DNA of 64,000 bases, taken from Heliocidaris erythrogramma (taxonomy: Eukaryota > Echinodermata > Echinoidea > Camarodonta > Echinometridae). The DNA is taken from the NCBI GenBank assembly GCA_025617745.1, contig CM046863.1, forward strand, positions 4,226,160 to 4,290,159. The letters run 5' to 3'. Made by a program: the position numbers and the translations under genes. Below the pieces are notes generated by a model that worked only from the letters and a program-made list of their open reading frames with translations, did no database searches and was not told the origin of the DNA. This document shows, piece after piece, positions 36,101-44,892 of the stretch (position 1 is its first letter; the number at the start of each line of letters is the position of its first letter).

Positions 36101-38938
36101 ATCTTCTTTTTTTTTTAAATAACACATATACATTATTTACAATCAATAAAAGTAGTGATTACAGTACAACAACAACAACAATAATAACAATAATAACAAA
36201 TATCAAGTGAGCTTAAAATAGTAAAATGAATGATAATGATCTTCATGAACATTCTAAAATTGATTTTCAAGTTGGTATTCTGCAATTATGTTTTCTTATA
36301 ATACCCGTCCAAATTTTCTGCGACCGGTTATATTCCTTAATTCTTTTGGCAAATTATTCCATATAACAGGTCCTTAATATGAAATCGATTGTTTCCCCAG
36401 ATTGGTATTACTGATTGAAAAATTCAAATCAGATTTCTCTATGTTTCTGGTATGATAGTTTTACCAGAAAAGCCGTTTCCTGCTGTGTACTTTTCCTGCT
36501 GACGTCATCGAATAGTTCATTTTTCCCGCCTCACCAGAGGGAAAAGGTGAACTATCGATGACATCAGCGGGAAAAAATTAACTATTCGTTTTTCCTGTCA
36601 TTGATTTCGTAAAAATGTTTTCTTCTGCATATATCTGGTAAAATGATGGCCACATCGATAGTTTTGTTCTTTTTTTTTTTTCATGGATAACTTTCTTCAA
36701 GTAGCTTTAAAAGCTTTTAAGAGAACAACATAGGTCAGGACTATCTGCCCAGCCAGACAAATTTATTTTTACCTTTAAATACCCTGCTCTTGTTTTGGAA
36801 AAACTAATACTTGGTTATCTAAATTTCTCAATTTGAATGAAATCTTATCTGCCCATTTTTCTCTCATAAATTTTATTTTCAATCATTATTCTTTGTTCCA
36901 GACTGAATCAATATCACCTATGAAGAGAGTACGGAAGTCATTGTCCAGCTGCATGCAGAGAGAAAAGGAGAATATGACTGGAGAAGAGACTAGGCCAGAA
37001 GAATTAGATGTAAGTTACTTTTGATGAGAAGTATATCAATAAATATTAATTTTGTAATGTGATAATACCAGAAGTGGCATGAATTTCAGAGAGGGGGGGG
37101 GGTTGTTTTATTTTTTACATAATTCCATAATTTATCAGCATTTTGAATATGACATCAAACAGCCCCTGCAATCAAAACGGGCTTAAAATTGAAAAAAAAA
37201 AGACTACTGAAATCTCTCTGAGGCCCGTATTCTGAACTCCGGTTTAACTTAAACCGCGGGCTAAGGGTGGTTTAAACTCATTCTAAAACTGCCCTTTGAA
37301 CCATAGTTTTGGAAAATTACATTCTGAAATCCAGTCTAGTATGGCTTAACTTTGTACAGCAATTTAGACTGGACTTACGGTTTTAGTCAGTTTTGATTAA
37401 AGCTCTGGTTTAACTTAGACTGGAGTTTAAGTTAAACCGGAGTTCAGAATACGGGCCTGAGTGTTTAAATGTTGCCGGTTAGGTTTTAAATAAGGAAAAT
37501 GTTATATTTCTGGTAATTTGTGATTAGTTTTCTTTCATGAAAGTAGGAAAATACTTTTCTTTTTCTTTGTTCTCTGTGAACAGGAGAGTATTCTTGCTTC
37601 AAGCCTCTTGATGTCACCCCCTCTAGGCAGTAAGGGTCAGGGGTCAATACTAGGTGAGATGAGTATGAGGGCTCTCAACGAAGCTTTCAACATGCCTTCC
37701 ACCCCGTCCCCCGTTGCCCCCGCAAGGTCAAAGGTCAAAGTTGAGCCAACCAACAGACCTGTATTGCAAGCCAAGGTGAGTAGCTGATAAAGAACATTTA
37801 AATTTGTACAATAAGGAACTACTTTATTTATATACATTCTCAATACAGATATTTATTCCTACTAACAGCCAGAAAGAACATTTCTTTTTTCTTTTTTTGT
37901 TTTGTTTACATTTCTTTTTTTTGTTCATTATTACATATTTCCCGTAGAGCATATTTCACTCCTTTTTTTTGTTTTACAGGGGCTCTGCAAATAGATTATT
38001 TGTGAATTTATACAATAAACGAGAACGAGGCTAACACCTGTAATTTCAGAAATTGACCTCTGTGACGTTGACATTTGACCTACGTACCACTAAATCTAAT
38101 CAGATTCAAATCAGATTCTTCCTATGGTGATACATACTAGCACCAAGTTTGAAGTTCATAACTCAAATGGTTCTCGAGTTATCGCGAGAACGAGGCTAAC
38201 ACCTGAAATTTCAGAAATTGGCCTCTGTCACCTTGACCTTTGACCTACGTATCCCAAAATCTAATCAGATCATCTTCCTATGGTGATACATACTAGCACC
38301 AAGTTTGAAGTTCATAACTCGTGTGGTTCTTTAGTTATCGCTAGAACAAGAGAGCGGGACGGACGGACGGACGGACGGACAACCCGAAAACATAATGCCT
38401 TCGGTGGGCGGAGGCATAAAAAATAAAAAATTAAAGATTTTTTGGAAGTTATGAATAATTTGGGCTTGAATGTATGTAAACATAATTATATAGTCAAATG
38501 ATAACACATGTTATTTCTTTTTGTAGATGTCTTTTAACTATACAGTGGGACCATTTTATAAAGAACACTTATAACAAACTCTTATTAGAAGAAGGTAATT
38601 ACATGTACAAGGTACATTGTAATGCAGGCATTTCAGGCAAAGAAAAGGTGCAACTGGCTTTCTAGGATAAATTCTCAGCTCATCAGGACTTTTCTTTGAC
38701 AGAAAGGCACTTGATACCATAATGTTGTGTTGTTTTTTTTCCTTTTATTTTTGTGTTGATAATTACATTTCTATCATTAACCGGTATTTTGTTCTTTCTA
38801 TTTTCACCCTTCCAGGGATCTCGAGACAAGGAATGGTGGCAGATCACCCTAGGACAAACAAAGGACCAGCAGTTCATGAGCGGTCAAGCACGACGGATGG
38901 TCCTACGGGATCACGTACCAAGGTCACTCGTCCTCTAA
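16109..38938 (+). CDS. MYB: B-Myb-like R1R2R3 Myb transcription factor
   Basis: Exons: 16109-16131, 18052-18181, 18892-19044, 20399-20502 OR 20963-21066, 22395-22523, 23510-23633, 26313-26382, 26823-26985, 29948-30093, 31126-31256, 32301-32453, 33115-33227, 34905-35019, 35612-35722, 36902-37009, 37584-37775, 38816-38938. All phases agree; the product is 695 residues, near vertebrate B-Myb. An acidic N-terminus leads to R1 (Trp 47/67/86), R2 (99/119/138) and R3 (151/170/189). Then come [12 protein letters not shown], a Ser/Thr-Pro-rich region with [15 protein letters not shown] and [12 protein letters not shown], the MKRVRKSL basic patch, and a C-terminus like the B-Myb segment that binds LIN9-LIN52 of MuvB. 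The nuclear product should activate G2/M genes and be a Cdk target (family knowledge). The start is the ATG giving MNSRR, the only one in phase with exon 2. R2 is encoded by one of two alternative exons. Confidence 0.95.
16385..16930. repeat. Dispersed repeat in Myb intron 1, second copy at 41205-41667
   Basis: The two copies are in the same orientation. They share TGGTTGGGAGT, AACCTGCGTGTTGCCAGATC, GACATCACAGAAGCGCAGCC, TTTCATTGCGTTTTAAGTTT and GGATGGCTACATTCTTGAAC. The left part is itself an inverted repeat (the TGGTTGGGAGT and ACTCACAACCATG ends). Confidence 0.75.
17691..17840. mobile_element. MITE of the GCTACTGAAAT-core family, variant ends
   Basis: The ends CAGGGCCCTGTTTCAT and AAACAAGGCCCAG are roughly inverted. 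The core holds CTGTTATAAGCTACTGAAAT and GATTGGCTGTGAGCAAATTT, shared with 21802-21930, 56295-56435 and the element interrupted by the Harbinger. Confidence 0.6.
17991..18016 (+). promoter_or_regulatory. Duplicated upstream 3-prime splice site (decoy)
   Basis: GGATTTGATTAG followed by TGATTACGATGATA, 46 nt upstream of the real acceptor (GATTTGGTCAG followed by TGATTACGATGATA). The copy is in the same phase. Using it would read GDYDD and then eight more residues to a TGA before any Myb repeat. Confidence 0.6.
18184..18715. repeat. 530-bp polypyrimidine (CTT/CTC) tract
   Basis: Nearly uninterrupted pyrimidine on the transcribed-RNA-like strand, starting within 10 nt of the exon 2 donor (GTTTGA at 18182). 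The long poly-Ser, poly-Phe and poly-Leu frames across it are artefacts. Confidence 0.9.
19896..20273. mobile_element. Long palindromic MITE in the intron before exon 4a
   Basis: About 375 bp fold back on themselves. GGCCCGAATTCACACAGGTG at the left matches CACTTTTGTGAATTTGGGCC at the right. AAAGATCCAATAATGAAC and the ACCATGG segments are mirrored too, and the centre is near 20085. It ends some 125 bp before the alternative exon at 20399. Its GGCCCGAATTCAC ends relate it to the elements at 31306, 52711 and 54273. Confidence 0.8.
20399..20502 (+). CDS. MYB: Alternative Myb R2 exon, version a
   Basis: A 104-nt exon with phase-0 acceptor (AATCAG) and strong donor (AAAGGTAAGA). It encodes residues 103-136 plus two bases of Arg137. 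It has the second R2 Trp (119), the turn PGR and GKQCRER, the start of the DNA-reading helix. It matches version b at 20 of 35 residues, with differences mostly in helices 1 and 2. Its NKQW resembles vertebrate B-Myb at that spot (from memory). The polypyrimidine tract is weak, suggesting regulated use. It lacks any stop or splice defect. Confidence 0.85.
20706..20880. promoter_or_regulatory. Inverted repeat between the two R2 exons
   Basis: TTAACTTTCAGAAA (20725-20738) and its perfect complement TTTCTGAAAGTTAA (20842-20855) form the core of an imperfect stem. It extends outward (GCAGAAAC with GTTTCT) and inward (AGTGG with CCACT). The downstream arm ends about 80-90 nt before the acceptor of exon version b. 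It could be a splicing-control RNA structure or a decayed foldback element. Confidence 0.5.
20963..21066 (+). CDS. MYB: Alternative Myb R2 exon, version b (canonical)
   Basis: A 104-nt exon with the same phases as version a. Its acceptor has a good polypyrimidine tract (TTTTTTTCCTTTC about 25 nt upstream, then GACACAG) and the donor is AGAGGTATGG. It encodes the same part of R2, with GPKRWS typical of vertebrate A-Myb and c-Myb and the invariant GKQCRER. It is probably the default exon. Confidence 0.92.
21119..21291. mobile_element. MITE, TIR AAAGGGCGGATCACATTTGT
   Basis: It has inverted ends of about 33 bp (the right end is complementary, ACAAATGTGAGCAGCCCTTT), total 173 bp. It begins about 50 bp after the donor of R2 exon b. 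Confidence 0.8.
21802..21930. mobile_element. MITE, GCGTTTCATCAAGC family
   Basis: The ends CTGGGAAGCGTTTCATCA and TGATGAAACGCTCCCCTG are inverted. The core has CTCTCGGCCAATCAGAGGCA and TTTCAGTAGCTTATAACAG. It is an uninterrupted relative of the MITE that hosts the Harbinger. Confidence 0.8.
22630..22910 (-). mobile_element. tRNA-derived SINE
   Basis: On the minus strand the tRNA-like head (GTGCTGTGGTCTAATGGATA, then GGGGTTCAATTCCC) is followed by a body with GGTACCTGGTAGGA and a tail with TGAGGCTACCCTGGGTA. It shares head and body with the SINE at 58027-58303 but has a different tail. Confidence 0.75.
23190..23402 (-). mobile_element. SINE fragment lacking the tRNA head
   Basis: It has the same body and tail as the SINE at 22630-22910 (ACCCAGGTGATGTAAATGGG, CTACCCTGG). 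It ends at the internal TGGCAAGACATTAATC segment, so the tRNA-derived promoter is gone. Confidence 0.65.
24069..24140. repeat. Poly-G tract (about 37) followed by poly-C
   Basis: A long G homopolymer, a short spacer and a C homopolymer, able to pair with each other. The exact lengths may be assembly-limited. Confidence 0.85.
24400..24972 (+). mobile_element. CR1/L2-like LINE 3-prime fragment
   Basis: The frame ending at the TAG at 24875-24877 encodes the C-terminal RT end: [44 protein letters not shown]. Then come GCGCCTTGAGCAC, GGCGCTATATAAAT and (ATT)n. The 5-prime part is absent. The tail matches that of the SINE at 58027-58303. It lies in a Myb intron. Confidence 0.85.
25270..26120. repeat. 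Element with inverted GGGGGTCAAxTTGACCCCC ends
   Basis: The left end (AACTGGGATATTTGACCCCC, then GGGTCATTTTGACCCCCC) and right end (GGGGGTCAAATTGACCCCCC, then CAGTTAAC) are inverted. Inside, TTTCTTATGTATTCCTTTGT occurs twice (about 25557 and 25718). No coding sequence. Confidence 0.5.
27000..27297. mobile_element. Palindromic MITE, GGCCCxTATTxTxAACTCC ends
   Basis: The ends are inverted (GTTTAACTAAAACCATGGTC against GACCATGGTTTAAGTTAAAC). The interior matches the element at 27963-28283 in opposite orientation (CTCATGCTTTAA, ACTGTTAAAGATTTGTGTC). Confidence 0.8.
27500..27835 (+). mobile_element. LINE 3-prime fragment
   Basis: RT C-terminal coding [19 protein letters not shown] runs to a TAG at 27688-27690, then a GCGCTATATAAAAATG and ATTATTATT tail. 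It lies between two palindromic MITEs in a Myb intron. Confidence 0.75.
27963..28283. mobile_element. Palindromic MITE, second copy
   Basis: The ends TTCTGAACTCCAGTTTAACT and GTTAAACCGGAGTTCTGAAT are inverted. It is the same family as 27000-27297, interior reversed, with a third relative at 37220-37458. Confidence 0.8.
28290..28935. other. Myb intron sequence, nothing recognised
   Basis: Non-coding. It includes an uncharacterised segment with repeated ACAAATGACCTT strings (28430-28560). Confidence 0.3.
28937..29155. mobile_element. MITE, TACTGTAAAAGTGGAAA ends
   Basis: TACTGTAAAAGTGGAAAATT at the left is inverted against AATATTCCACGTTTACAGTA at the right. The interior is rich in TTTTTATTTTCGC and GCGCGAAA. 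Confidence 0.75.
29188..29367. mobile_element. Tigger/pogo-like MITE
   Basis: Its ends AGTGGAACCTCATTATAA and GTTATAACGAGGTTCCACTG are inverted, of the CAGTGGAACCTC type seen in pogo/Tigger elements. The 180-bp element is non-coding. Family assignment is from the end sequence. Confidence 0.6.
29440..29930 (+). mobile_element. LINE fragment with inverted 5-prime half
   Basis: 29630-29780 (+) encodes [20 protein letters not shown] and runs to TAA, then a CGCCATATAAATG and ATT tail. Directly upstream, on the minus strand (about 29445-29600), lies the preceding part of the same RT region ([17 protein letters not shown]). Thus the 5-prime portion is inverted relative to the 3-prime portion, as produced by twin priming. 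Confidence 0.7.
30688..31062. repeat. Dispersed repeat, second copy at 43436-43826
   Basis: Both copies contain TTTTGTTCTTCAAATTGGCA, TACATGGTTAGA, TTCCTGGCATCAAAC and GAGCCAAACCACAAAATGTG in the same order and orientation. Non-coding. Confidence 0.75.
31306..31852. mobile_element. Nested MITEs in a Myb intron
   Basis: The outer element has the ends TCCGAATTCACAAAAGAGGC and TTAATGAATTCGGGA. Inside it, 31447-31801 is a second element whose ends GATTTGGTAGCTTTGTAGAG and CTCCACAAAGTTACCGAATC are inverted. The inner one has a relative at 54896-55308. Confidence 0.7.
32760..32908 (+). mobile_element. LINE 3-prime tail with (GAATT)n
   Basis: GTGGAAATAAATTTGAATTG followed by GAATT tandem units. 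It resembles the ends at 7290 and 59120. No coding part is left. Confidence 0.4.
33846..34084. mobile_element. MITE, TIR AATAGACCGCTTC
   Basis: The ends AATAGACCGCTTCTGTA and ACCGAAGCGGTCTATT are inverted. Same family as 1880-2117, with the interior sharing TATTCCATGAACC and AAGAACAACCTTT. Confidence 0.8.
34479..34684. mobile_element. hAT-like MITE with 8-bp target duplication
   Basis: The 206-bp element has ends AGGGCTGCCAA and TTGGCAGCTCT and is flanked on both sides by the direct repeat GTACTTCC (34471-34478 and 34685-34692). Eight-bp duplications are characteristic of hAT elements. It contains several TCTCCCTGATTTC repeats. Confidence 0.8.
35922..36480 (-). mobile_element. LINE 3-prime relic
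   Basis: On the minus strand a decayed RT C-terminus with [15 protein letters not shown] (near 36305-36370) is followed by 3-prime sequence ending in a (TTCA)n tail at 35922-35945. The frame has stops. It lies in a Myb intron. Confidence 0.6.
37220..37458. mobile_element. Palindromic MITE, GGCCCGTATTCTGAACTCCG ends
   Basis: The ends are near-perfect inverted repeats (CGGTTTAACTTAAACC against GTTAAACCGGAGTTCAGAAT). It is the third member of the family at 27000 and 27963. Confidence 0.85.
38016..38420. repeat. Two-unit 165-bp tandem repeat with (GGAC)n end
   Basis: The unit starting GAACGAGGCTAACACCTG occurs twice (about 38020 and 38186). It shares ATGGTGATACATACTAGCAC and AAGTTTGAAGTTCATAACTC, then comes GGACGGACGGAC (38357-38382). 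A related GTCC-repeat element lies at about 45597-45900. It lies in the last Myb intron. Confidence 0.75.
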
Positions 38939-38977
38939 GGTCAAAGGTCTATTTACCCCTCTTTACGTCTCCCAACA

Positions 38978-39130
38978 TTAATAATAATAATAATAATAAT
39001 AATATTGGTTATTTATATAGTGCTCATATCCACCATGAATGTTGCTCAAGGCGCTCCAATATTACCCCGGCTCTAGCTAGGCTACCTGCTCACAGCATTC
39101 AAGGAATTAATGCTTGGAATTCCCTATTAA
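38978..39130 (-). mobile_element. Truncated SINE in the Myb 3-prime region
   Basis: The (ATT)n tail, ATATAGTGCTCATATCCACC and CTCAAGGCGCTCCAATATTA match the tail half of the SINE at 58027-58303. The tRNA-derived half is missing. It starts 40 bp after the Myb stop codon. Confidence 0.7.
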
Positions 39131-39266
39131 TTGATACAAGATTGTTCCTTATCCATTTTCGAGAGACCAGGGCCCGTCTTATAAAAAGTTACAATTGATT
39201 TCAAATTAATCGCAACTTGATATCACTCACAGCTCTTTATAAGACAAGGCCATAGGCAGGAATTTA

Positions 39267-39574
39267 AAGTGACAGTAAATTGAAGCCCCTAATGGCGCCA
39301 TCTTTCAACAGGATTTGGAAAGTGTCTGTGCCTCTAATTTTCCCATCATGCCCCATTCTAGTTTGTAGAAGCTTAGAATGTATCTGTAGGCAATTTTCCA
39401 CATGTGCAACGTCAAAAATAATAGTTTAAAATATAAAATTAGCCTATTTTCCAAACAGCTGTTAGTCAAAATTCAAAATAACATGCAATTAATTTTCAAA
39501 TTATATAATCTCAATTTAGCAGTTACTGTAAGGTCGCGCTGTTCAAGTTTGGCCAGTTTAATGCCATTTTAATT
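39267..39574. mobile_element. MITE, inverted relative of 3089-3373
   Basis: The ends AAAGTGACAGTAAATTGAAG and GTTTAATGCCATTTTAAT are inverted. The interior has CATCATGCCCCATTCTAGTT and GAAGCTTAGAATGTA. Confidence 0.7.
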
Positions 39575-41200
39575 CTTCCTTTCCTGATGATGCTACTTAG
39601 TCAGAAAGTAAAGCATTCACCTGACCACATTGCTTCCATTCTATTAACCTGTTTTTATGAGTTTGAATAATGCTAATGAATTCCAGGGCAAGCATGAACA
39701 ATACAAAATGATGTTGGCTTGTAGCCATCACCAAACACCTGGCAGTTAAGAGCCATTCAGACATGGTAAAACATGGTTTATTAAACAAGCATGTTAAATT
39801 TTTAGTGTCAGTGAATAGGAGATGGCAATGTTGTTACAAGATAACAATAAGAAATATGAAGCCTACCATGCTTCAGTACTCATTTTATTTCCTCCCAAGA
39901 TGAATTTTGAAGTGGTTCTGAATAGACATTCAGTAAATGTGACACCACTCAATGTGAAAGCACCCAAGAACATATCGTACAGGTGATAAAAACCCCATAG
40001 ATATTGAGGAAAAGGAAGTCTACAGCATAAATGTAAAATAATAACTATAAGTTTTTGTATATTTTGCAATTAGAGATAGTGTGATATCGATATTCTAGCT
40101 CTTAATTTAAAGTTGCACCTAGTAACCGTGTATCATAAGACTTGATGTGTGCATTATACTGGGAAGTATCTATGTAATATACAATAAGAAGATCAGCTGT
40201 TCTGGGAGAGTATAATGTGTGGTATTCAGAGTTTTATTTTACCTTGATTTTTCAGAGATTTATTTTAGTGAAATTATTTCAATTGTCATAATAAAATGTA
40301 CACTTAGAGCACAAAATTGGTTAATGACTGCGCAAAAGTGGCTGCGTACGCGGAATTCATACGCGCATACACAAGGATATTTTGCAATTTAATGTTTGCT
40401 CTGAAAAATAAAATCTTTTCACCGGAATCAAGATAAAATAATTCTCAAGATACCACCTCAGGAAACTATACTAGGAAGTGATCTATGTAATATACAATAA
40501 TGAGGTCAGCTGCTCTAGAATGTTCAAGTAGTAGTGTCATTTGAGAGTGTCTACGTGTATTAGCGCCTCATCCTGCCATCTGCACGACAATTATGTTTGG
40601 AAATTACTTCAGAGTGAGACTGCTATTGCTTGCACAATACAGGGTGTGATTTACACCTGTCAAAAATATAGTGGTTGGTAAACAGTAACATGGAATCACT
40701 TGGCCAATGCGACCAAAATATGCTCACGGGAAATAAAAAAAAAACGGCGCCCTCAACCCTTGTACTCATTAAATATGTACATTATTTTGTCTATTTGCAA
40801 CCAAAAGGTATTAAATCACTGTTAGAGTATGTGAGTTAATGCCCTTTGGTTCTAAATTGATGATTTATAAAATTGGGGTAGATTGGTTTGCTACATGTGT
40901 TTAAAATGATGAGTTAAAATTGTACCAAGCCCTTGCACAAAAATGAATCTGAATTTTCCTGAAGTAGTCAACACCCATTATACAAAATATGAACAAAAGT
41001 AAATGATTATTGGTTTATCAAACTTTATTTAATCCTCTTTTTTTTCTGACCCATATACTTTTTAAGGATTATATATGATTTTAAACACAGAAAATATTGA
41101 AATTCATTCAAAACTACAACATACCAAGAGTTAATTCATATACATGTATACATAAATGTAATGTTTAATACTGTTGATCTTTGACAAGGTTTGATAATAT
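39575..41200. other. Intergenic region after the Myb gene
   Basis: No exons recognised. An element at about 40215-40455 (related to 44226-44441) is flanked by a roughly 42-bp direct repeat containing ATCTATGTAATATACAATAA (about 40169 and 40473). The rest is unassigned AT-rich DNA. Confidence 0.45.
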
Positions 41201-41204
41201 ACTA

Positions 41205-41667
41205 TTAATACATGGTTGGGAGTACATTGGTGGGATCTGGCAACACAAAGGTTTTTATTGTGGTGTACTTGACACCACGATAAAAACCTGCGTGTTGCCA
41301 GATCGCACTAATGCACGAACTCACAACCATGTATTAATAGTTTTATAAAACGAGTCGGCAATATGATTATGAAGTCTATAAAAATGGTTACGAAAAACAT
41401 AGAAGCGCCAAGGGTCGCACAGTCATGGAGGACATCACAGAAGCGCAGCCAACAAAAGTCAGTGCGCGCATGTAATCCCTGCGCTAAACTGACAGTTAAA
41501 ACCATGCGATTTCATTGCGTTTTAAGTTTGCACGCACCAGAGGTACGCGTATGCGCAGCTCATCCGTGCGTTAGAGCCTTTTTGCCGGATCACTTTTTTT
41601 TTTGCACGGTCACGTGGTGTTATTTGATTACTCAGGATGGCTACATTCTTGAACCCGTTTTATAATT
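41205..41667. repeat. Second copy of the 16385-16930 repeat
   Basis: Same order of shared strings as the copy in Myb intron 1, including AACCTGCGTGTTGCCAGATC and GGATGGCTACATTCTTGAAC. The 100-codon open frame across it is not a gene. Confidence 0.75.
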
Positions 41668-43435
41668 TTAGACAAAAGAGATGCATCAAACATTCGTGTA
41701 CCACTACACCATATCTTACTAATATCATAAAATCCTAAATCTGGAAAATAGATGTACCAAATATAAACCTTAATAAGAAGAGGGTACATGTATATGCAGC
41801 TGTAAGGAAAATAGTATACATGTTAGTACTCTAGATTCAGTTTGGAGTTTATAACATAGAAATAGAAACAACTTTATAACAGTTTCTGATGTAGAATTTC
41901 AGAATGTACCATATGTCAAAAAACCTTGGTATTATCTTTTTCTTCAGAATTTCAGGTGATTATATTTAATCATAAGACAACTGTGTGACGTGCTTTAAGT
42001 TAGAGTTATAAAAGGAATTTAATTAACGATTAAAGAATCAAGTAGATTACAATATAGGGTTACTGTTTTCAGATCATACATTTGGAAGGTAAGAATGAAT
42101 GAATAAAAACAAAAGAACCATGTCGACAGAAGTTTGATGTGAATCATAAAAAAGTTGACAATGTATCAAGGTATCATGCTTATCAAGAGAATTTGATAAA
42201 ACTACTACATGTAACTGGCTTGGGTAGGTATGTATAAATGATGTACATACTGTACGTGTAATAACAGCAAGCTATATAGAGTACAAGTTTGATTTAGTCA
42301 CTCCATTACTTCTAAATGATGGAAGTAAGATTTTGTTCTGCTTTTTTCTCCTTTTGGTGGTGATGTTTTGATGTGTATACTGTGTAAATATTGTATTTTC
42401 AGATTTTTTTTTATGAGTGCTATCGATTTAGGTTATGTTACTTACATACGTTGTATATTCCGCCCTATTTACGTAATGCGTTTGAGACTTTAAAAGAAAT
42501 TAACCAGTCTTTAAAGGGGAATGAAAGGTAAGAAACATTAGCCTACAATCATGTAGATAATTGGCAGCCTATTACAGATATCTTGAAATTACTCCTATTT
42601 GATTATTCAAGAAGGATAACAGTGTCTCAAAGTTGCAGTTTCCTTGCTAGACATTATCCCATGGGGGTTGCCATTTTCTTTCCAAAGTAATGTTAGAGCA
42701 ATTCTAGTCGTGAGATACCCACTGACCTATACACTAGCTACAATAACACTCATGATCACCTCTGGAATGTATGACACTGGATTTTCTCATAATACATGTA
42801 AAGCATTTTTGTAGTCATGTACATTCAAATGAAGATACTTTTACCCTGTCATATAACCTATTTGTGTCAAGATATTTGGTTCAGCTGTTTCTTTTGTTAA
42901 GCAGCATTGGCATGCACAAGTGGTTGTTTGGTCAGACAAAGGTTTTGTCAATTCTTCAAAGAAGTGACAAAGACCTACAACCGCTCTTACATGTAGATAT
43001 CCCCTGTGCGAGACAATGGGGGTACCAAGATGGCTGCCATTTTGCATTATGGCTTTAATTGTACAATAGCTATTCAATATGCAACATCATATCCATTGTG
43101 TACAAGTAAATGGACATATACTCATATGACATCACAGTTTTTCAAAATGGCAGCCCCCATGAGATAATCTTAAAGGAATCTGCAAACTTTAGATTGTTCT
43201 CTTTATTGAGTAATCATATCAGAGTATTTTCAAGATATTTTGAACAGGTTACCAATTTTCCACATGATTATCTGCTAATGTTCGTTGAGTTTCATTCTCC
43301 TAGTCAAAGACTGTATTGTACATAATTTCCGTACATTTGGTGAGTGTATAATTTCACAATATCTGTCATAGATTTCTATGTAGGAGTATAGCAAGAGCAA
43401 TGAAGTACAGTGCTTTTTAACCCTTTCAGGACAGG
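41668..43435. other. Intergenic, nothing recognised
   Basis: AT-rich sequence with several TACATGTA octamers. Open frames at 42771-43058 and 42841-43077 overlap on opposite strands and show no family signature. Confidence 0.4.
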
Positions 43436-43826
43436 AATTATTTCAGGGCTAAATTGATCACATTTTGTTCTTCAAATTGGCAACAATATTTTCTTTTAGT
43501 GCTACATGCTTCTAATAAGGTTTAATGTCTTTGAGAACAACATACATGGTTAGAAATTTTGTCAAAGTTGAACAAGTTGCCAATTTTTTGATGAAAAACA
43601 ATGATTTTGAACTTCTCAATGTGTTGCCAATTTAAGGATTTCAAAGCTTATTCTCATTTTTAAATTCCTGGCATCAAACGCATTATGGTCATTCAACAAA
43701 AATGGACAAGGTGTGTGCAGAAATTTTAGCTCTTTCTACCCATGCTTCTGGTATGTTTTTTAGAGTGCTGAATCAAAAGTTATTGAGCCAAACCACAAAA
43801 TGTGGTCAACTGTCTTGCTCCTGTAT
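43436..43826. repeat. Second copy of the 30688-31062 repeat
   Basis: Shares TTTTGTTCTTCAAATTGGCA and GAGCCAAACCACAAAATGTG with the first copy. Confidence 0.75.
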
Positions 43827-44117
43827 CTGTATTGGATTACGTAATGTGTGAAAATGAGTTGAATTGAATATCGCTTTTTCTAAATTAGCAGTCATTTGGG
43901 TTCGTCAATGATTGCCTTTTCTGTACAAATATGTACATGTAGGAATACATATAGATTATGACTTACAACAAATTTAAATGCGTGATAGTGTTGGTATTAG
44001 TGAAAGAAAACGTGCAACAATTAAAAAGGAAATTTTTGATGGAAATGTAAAAGTGATTACAGTCGTAGAATGAGACATATTGCTTTTCTATTTACAGAAT
44101 TAAATTTGTACTACAAT

Positions 44118-44530
44118 ATACAGTGGAAACTCTTATATCAGGAAACTCCTTATATCAGGAATCTCCTTATATCAGGAATCTCCTTATATCGGGGTAAACA
44201 AACCCAGAAGAACATGAAGACCTGGGGTGGTATTCTGAGATTTATTTTATCTTTATTTTAGTGGAATAATTTTAATTGTCATAACAAAATGTACGCTTAT
44301 GGCACATCATTGTTTAATTACTGCGCAAAAGTGGATGTGTACCCGGAATTCATCTGCGCAAACAGCAATGAAATGTTTGCAATTTGAAATTTGTTAAGAT
44401 AATTTCACTAAAATCAAGATTAAGTTATATCCGGAATCTCCTTACATCACGGTAAAAAACAGAAGAATATGAAGACCTGGGACCAGCAAAATTAGCTCGT
44501 TATATCAGGAATCTTGTTATTTCCACTGTA
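44118..44530. mobile_element. TIR element with a nested insertion and short tandem units
   Basis: The ends TACAGTGGAAACTCTTAT and TATTTCCACTGTACA are inverted, like the pogo-type element at 29188. Near the left end CTCCTTATATCAGGAAT-type units are repeated about four times (44140-44193). A second element (about 44226-44441, relative at 40215-40455) interrupts it. Confidence 0.6.
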
Positions 44531-44892
44531 CATACAAACTTGCTTTAACAACACCTTGTCTATATTGAAAACTGAATTTCATTGTTACATGTCAAAGCAA
44601 ACCAGGGGAGCGTTTCGTGAAAGGAAGTTGTCGGATATTTTATCCGACAACTGGGGGGCGTTTCATCAACATTTGTCCGCCGACAACTGTCAGCGCTGAC
44701 TAATTTGAGATTTCACTGACAATTGTCAGCGCTGACTAAATTTTCGTTTCATGAAGCACACTGACAATTGTCAGCAGTCTTTAATTCTTCAATCAAGTGG
44801 AACGAGGATGCTGACTAATTAGGCCACGCCCACTCCCCTAGGCGAGCTCCCCAAATCAACAAAAAAGCGCCGCGACGATCATCTTCAGCCTT

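Noticed and set aside
41363-41665. 100-codon open frame
   Set aside because: It lies wholly within the repeat also found at 16385-16930.
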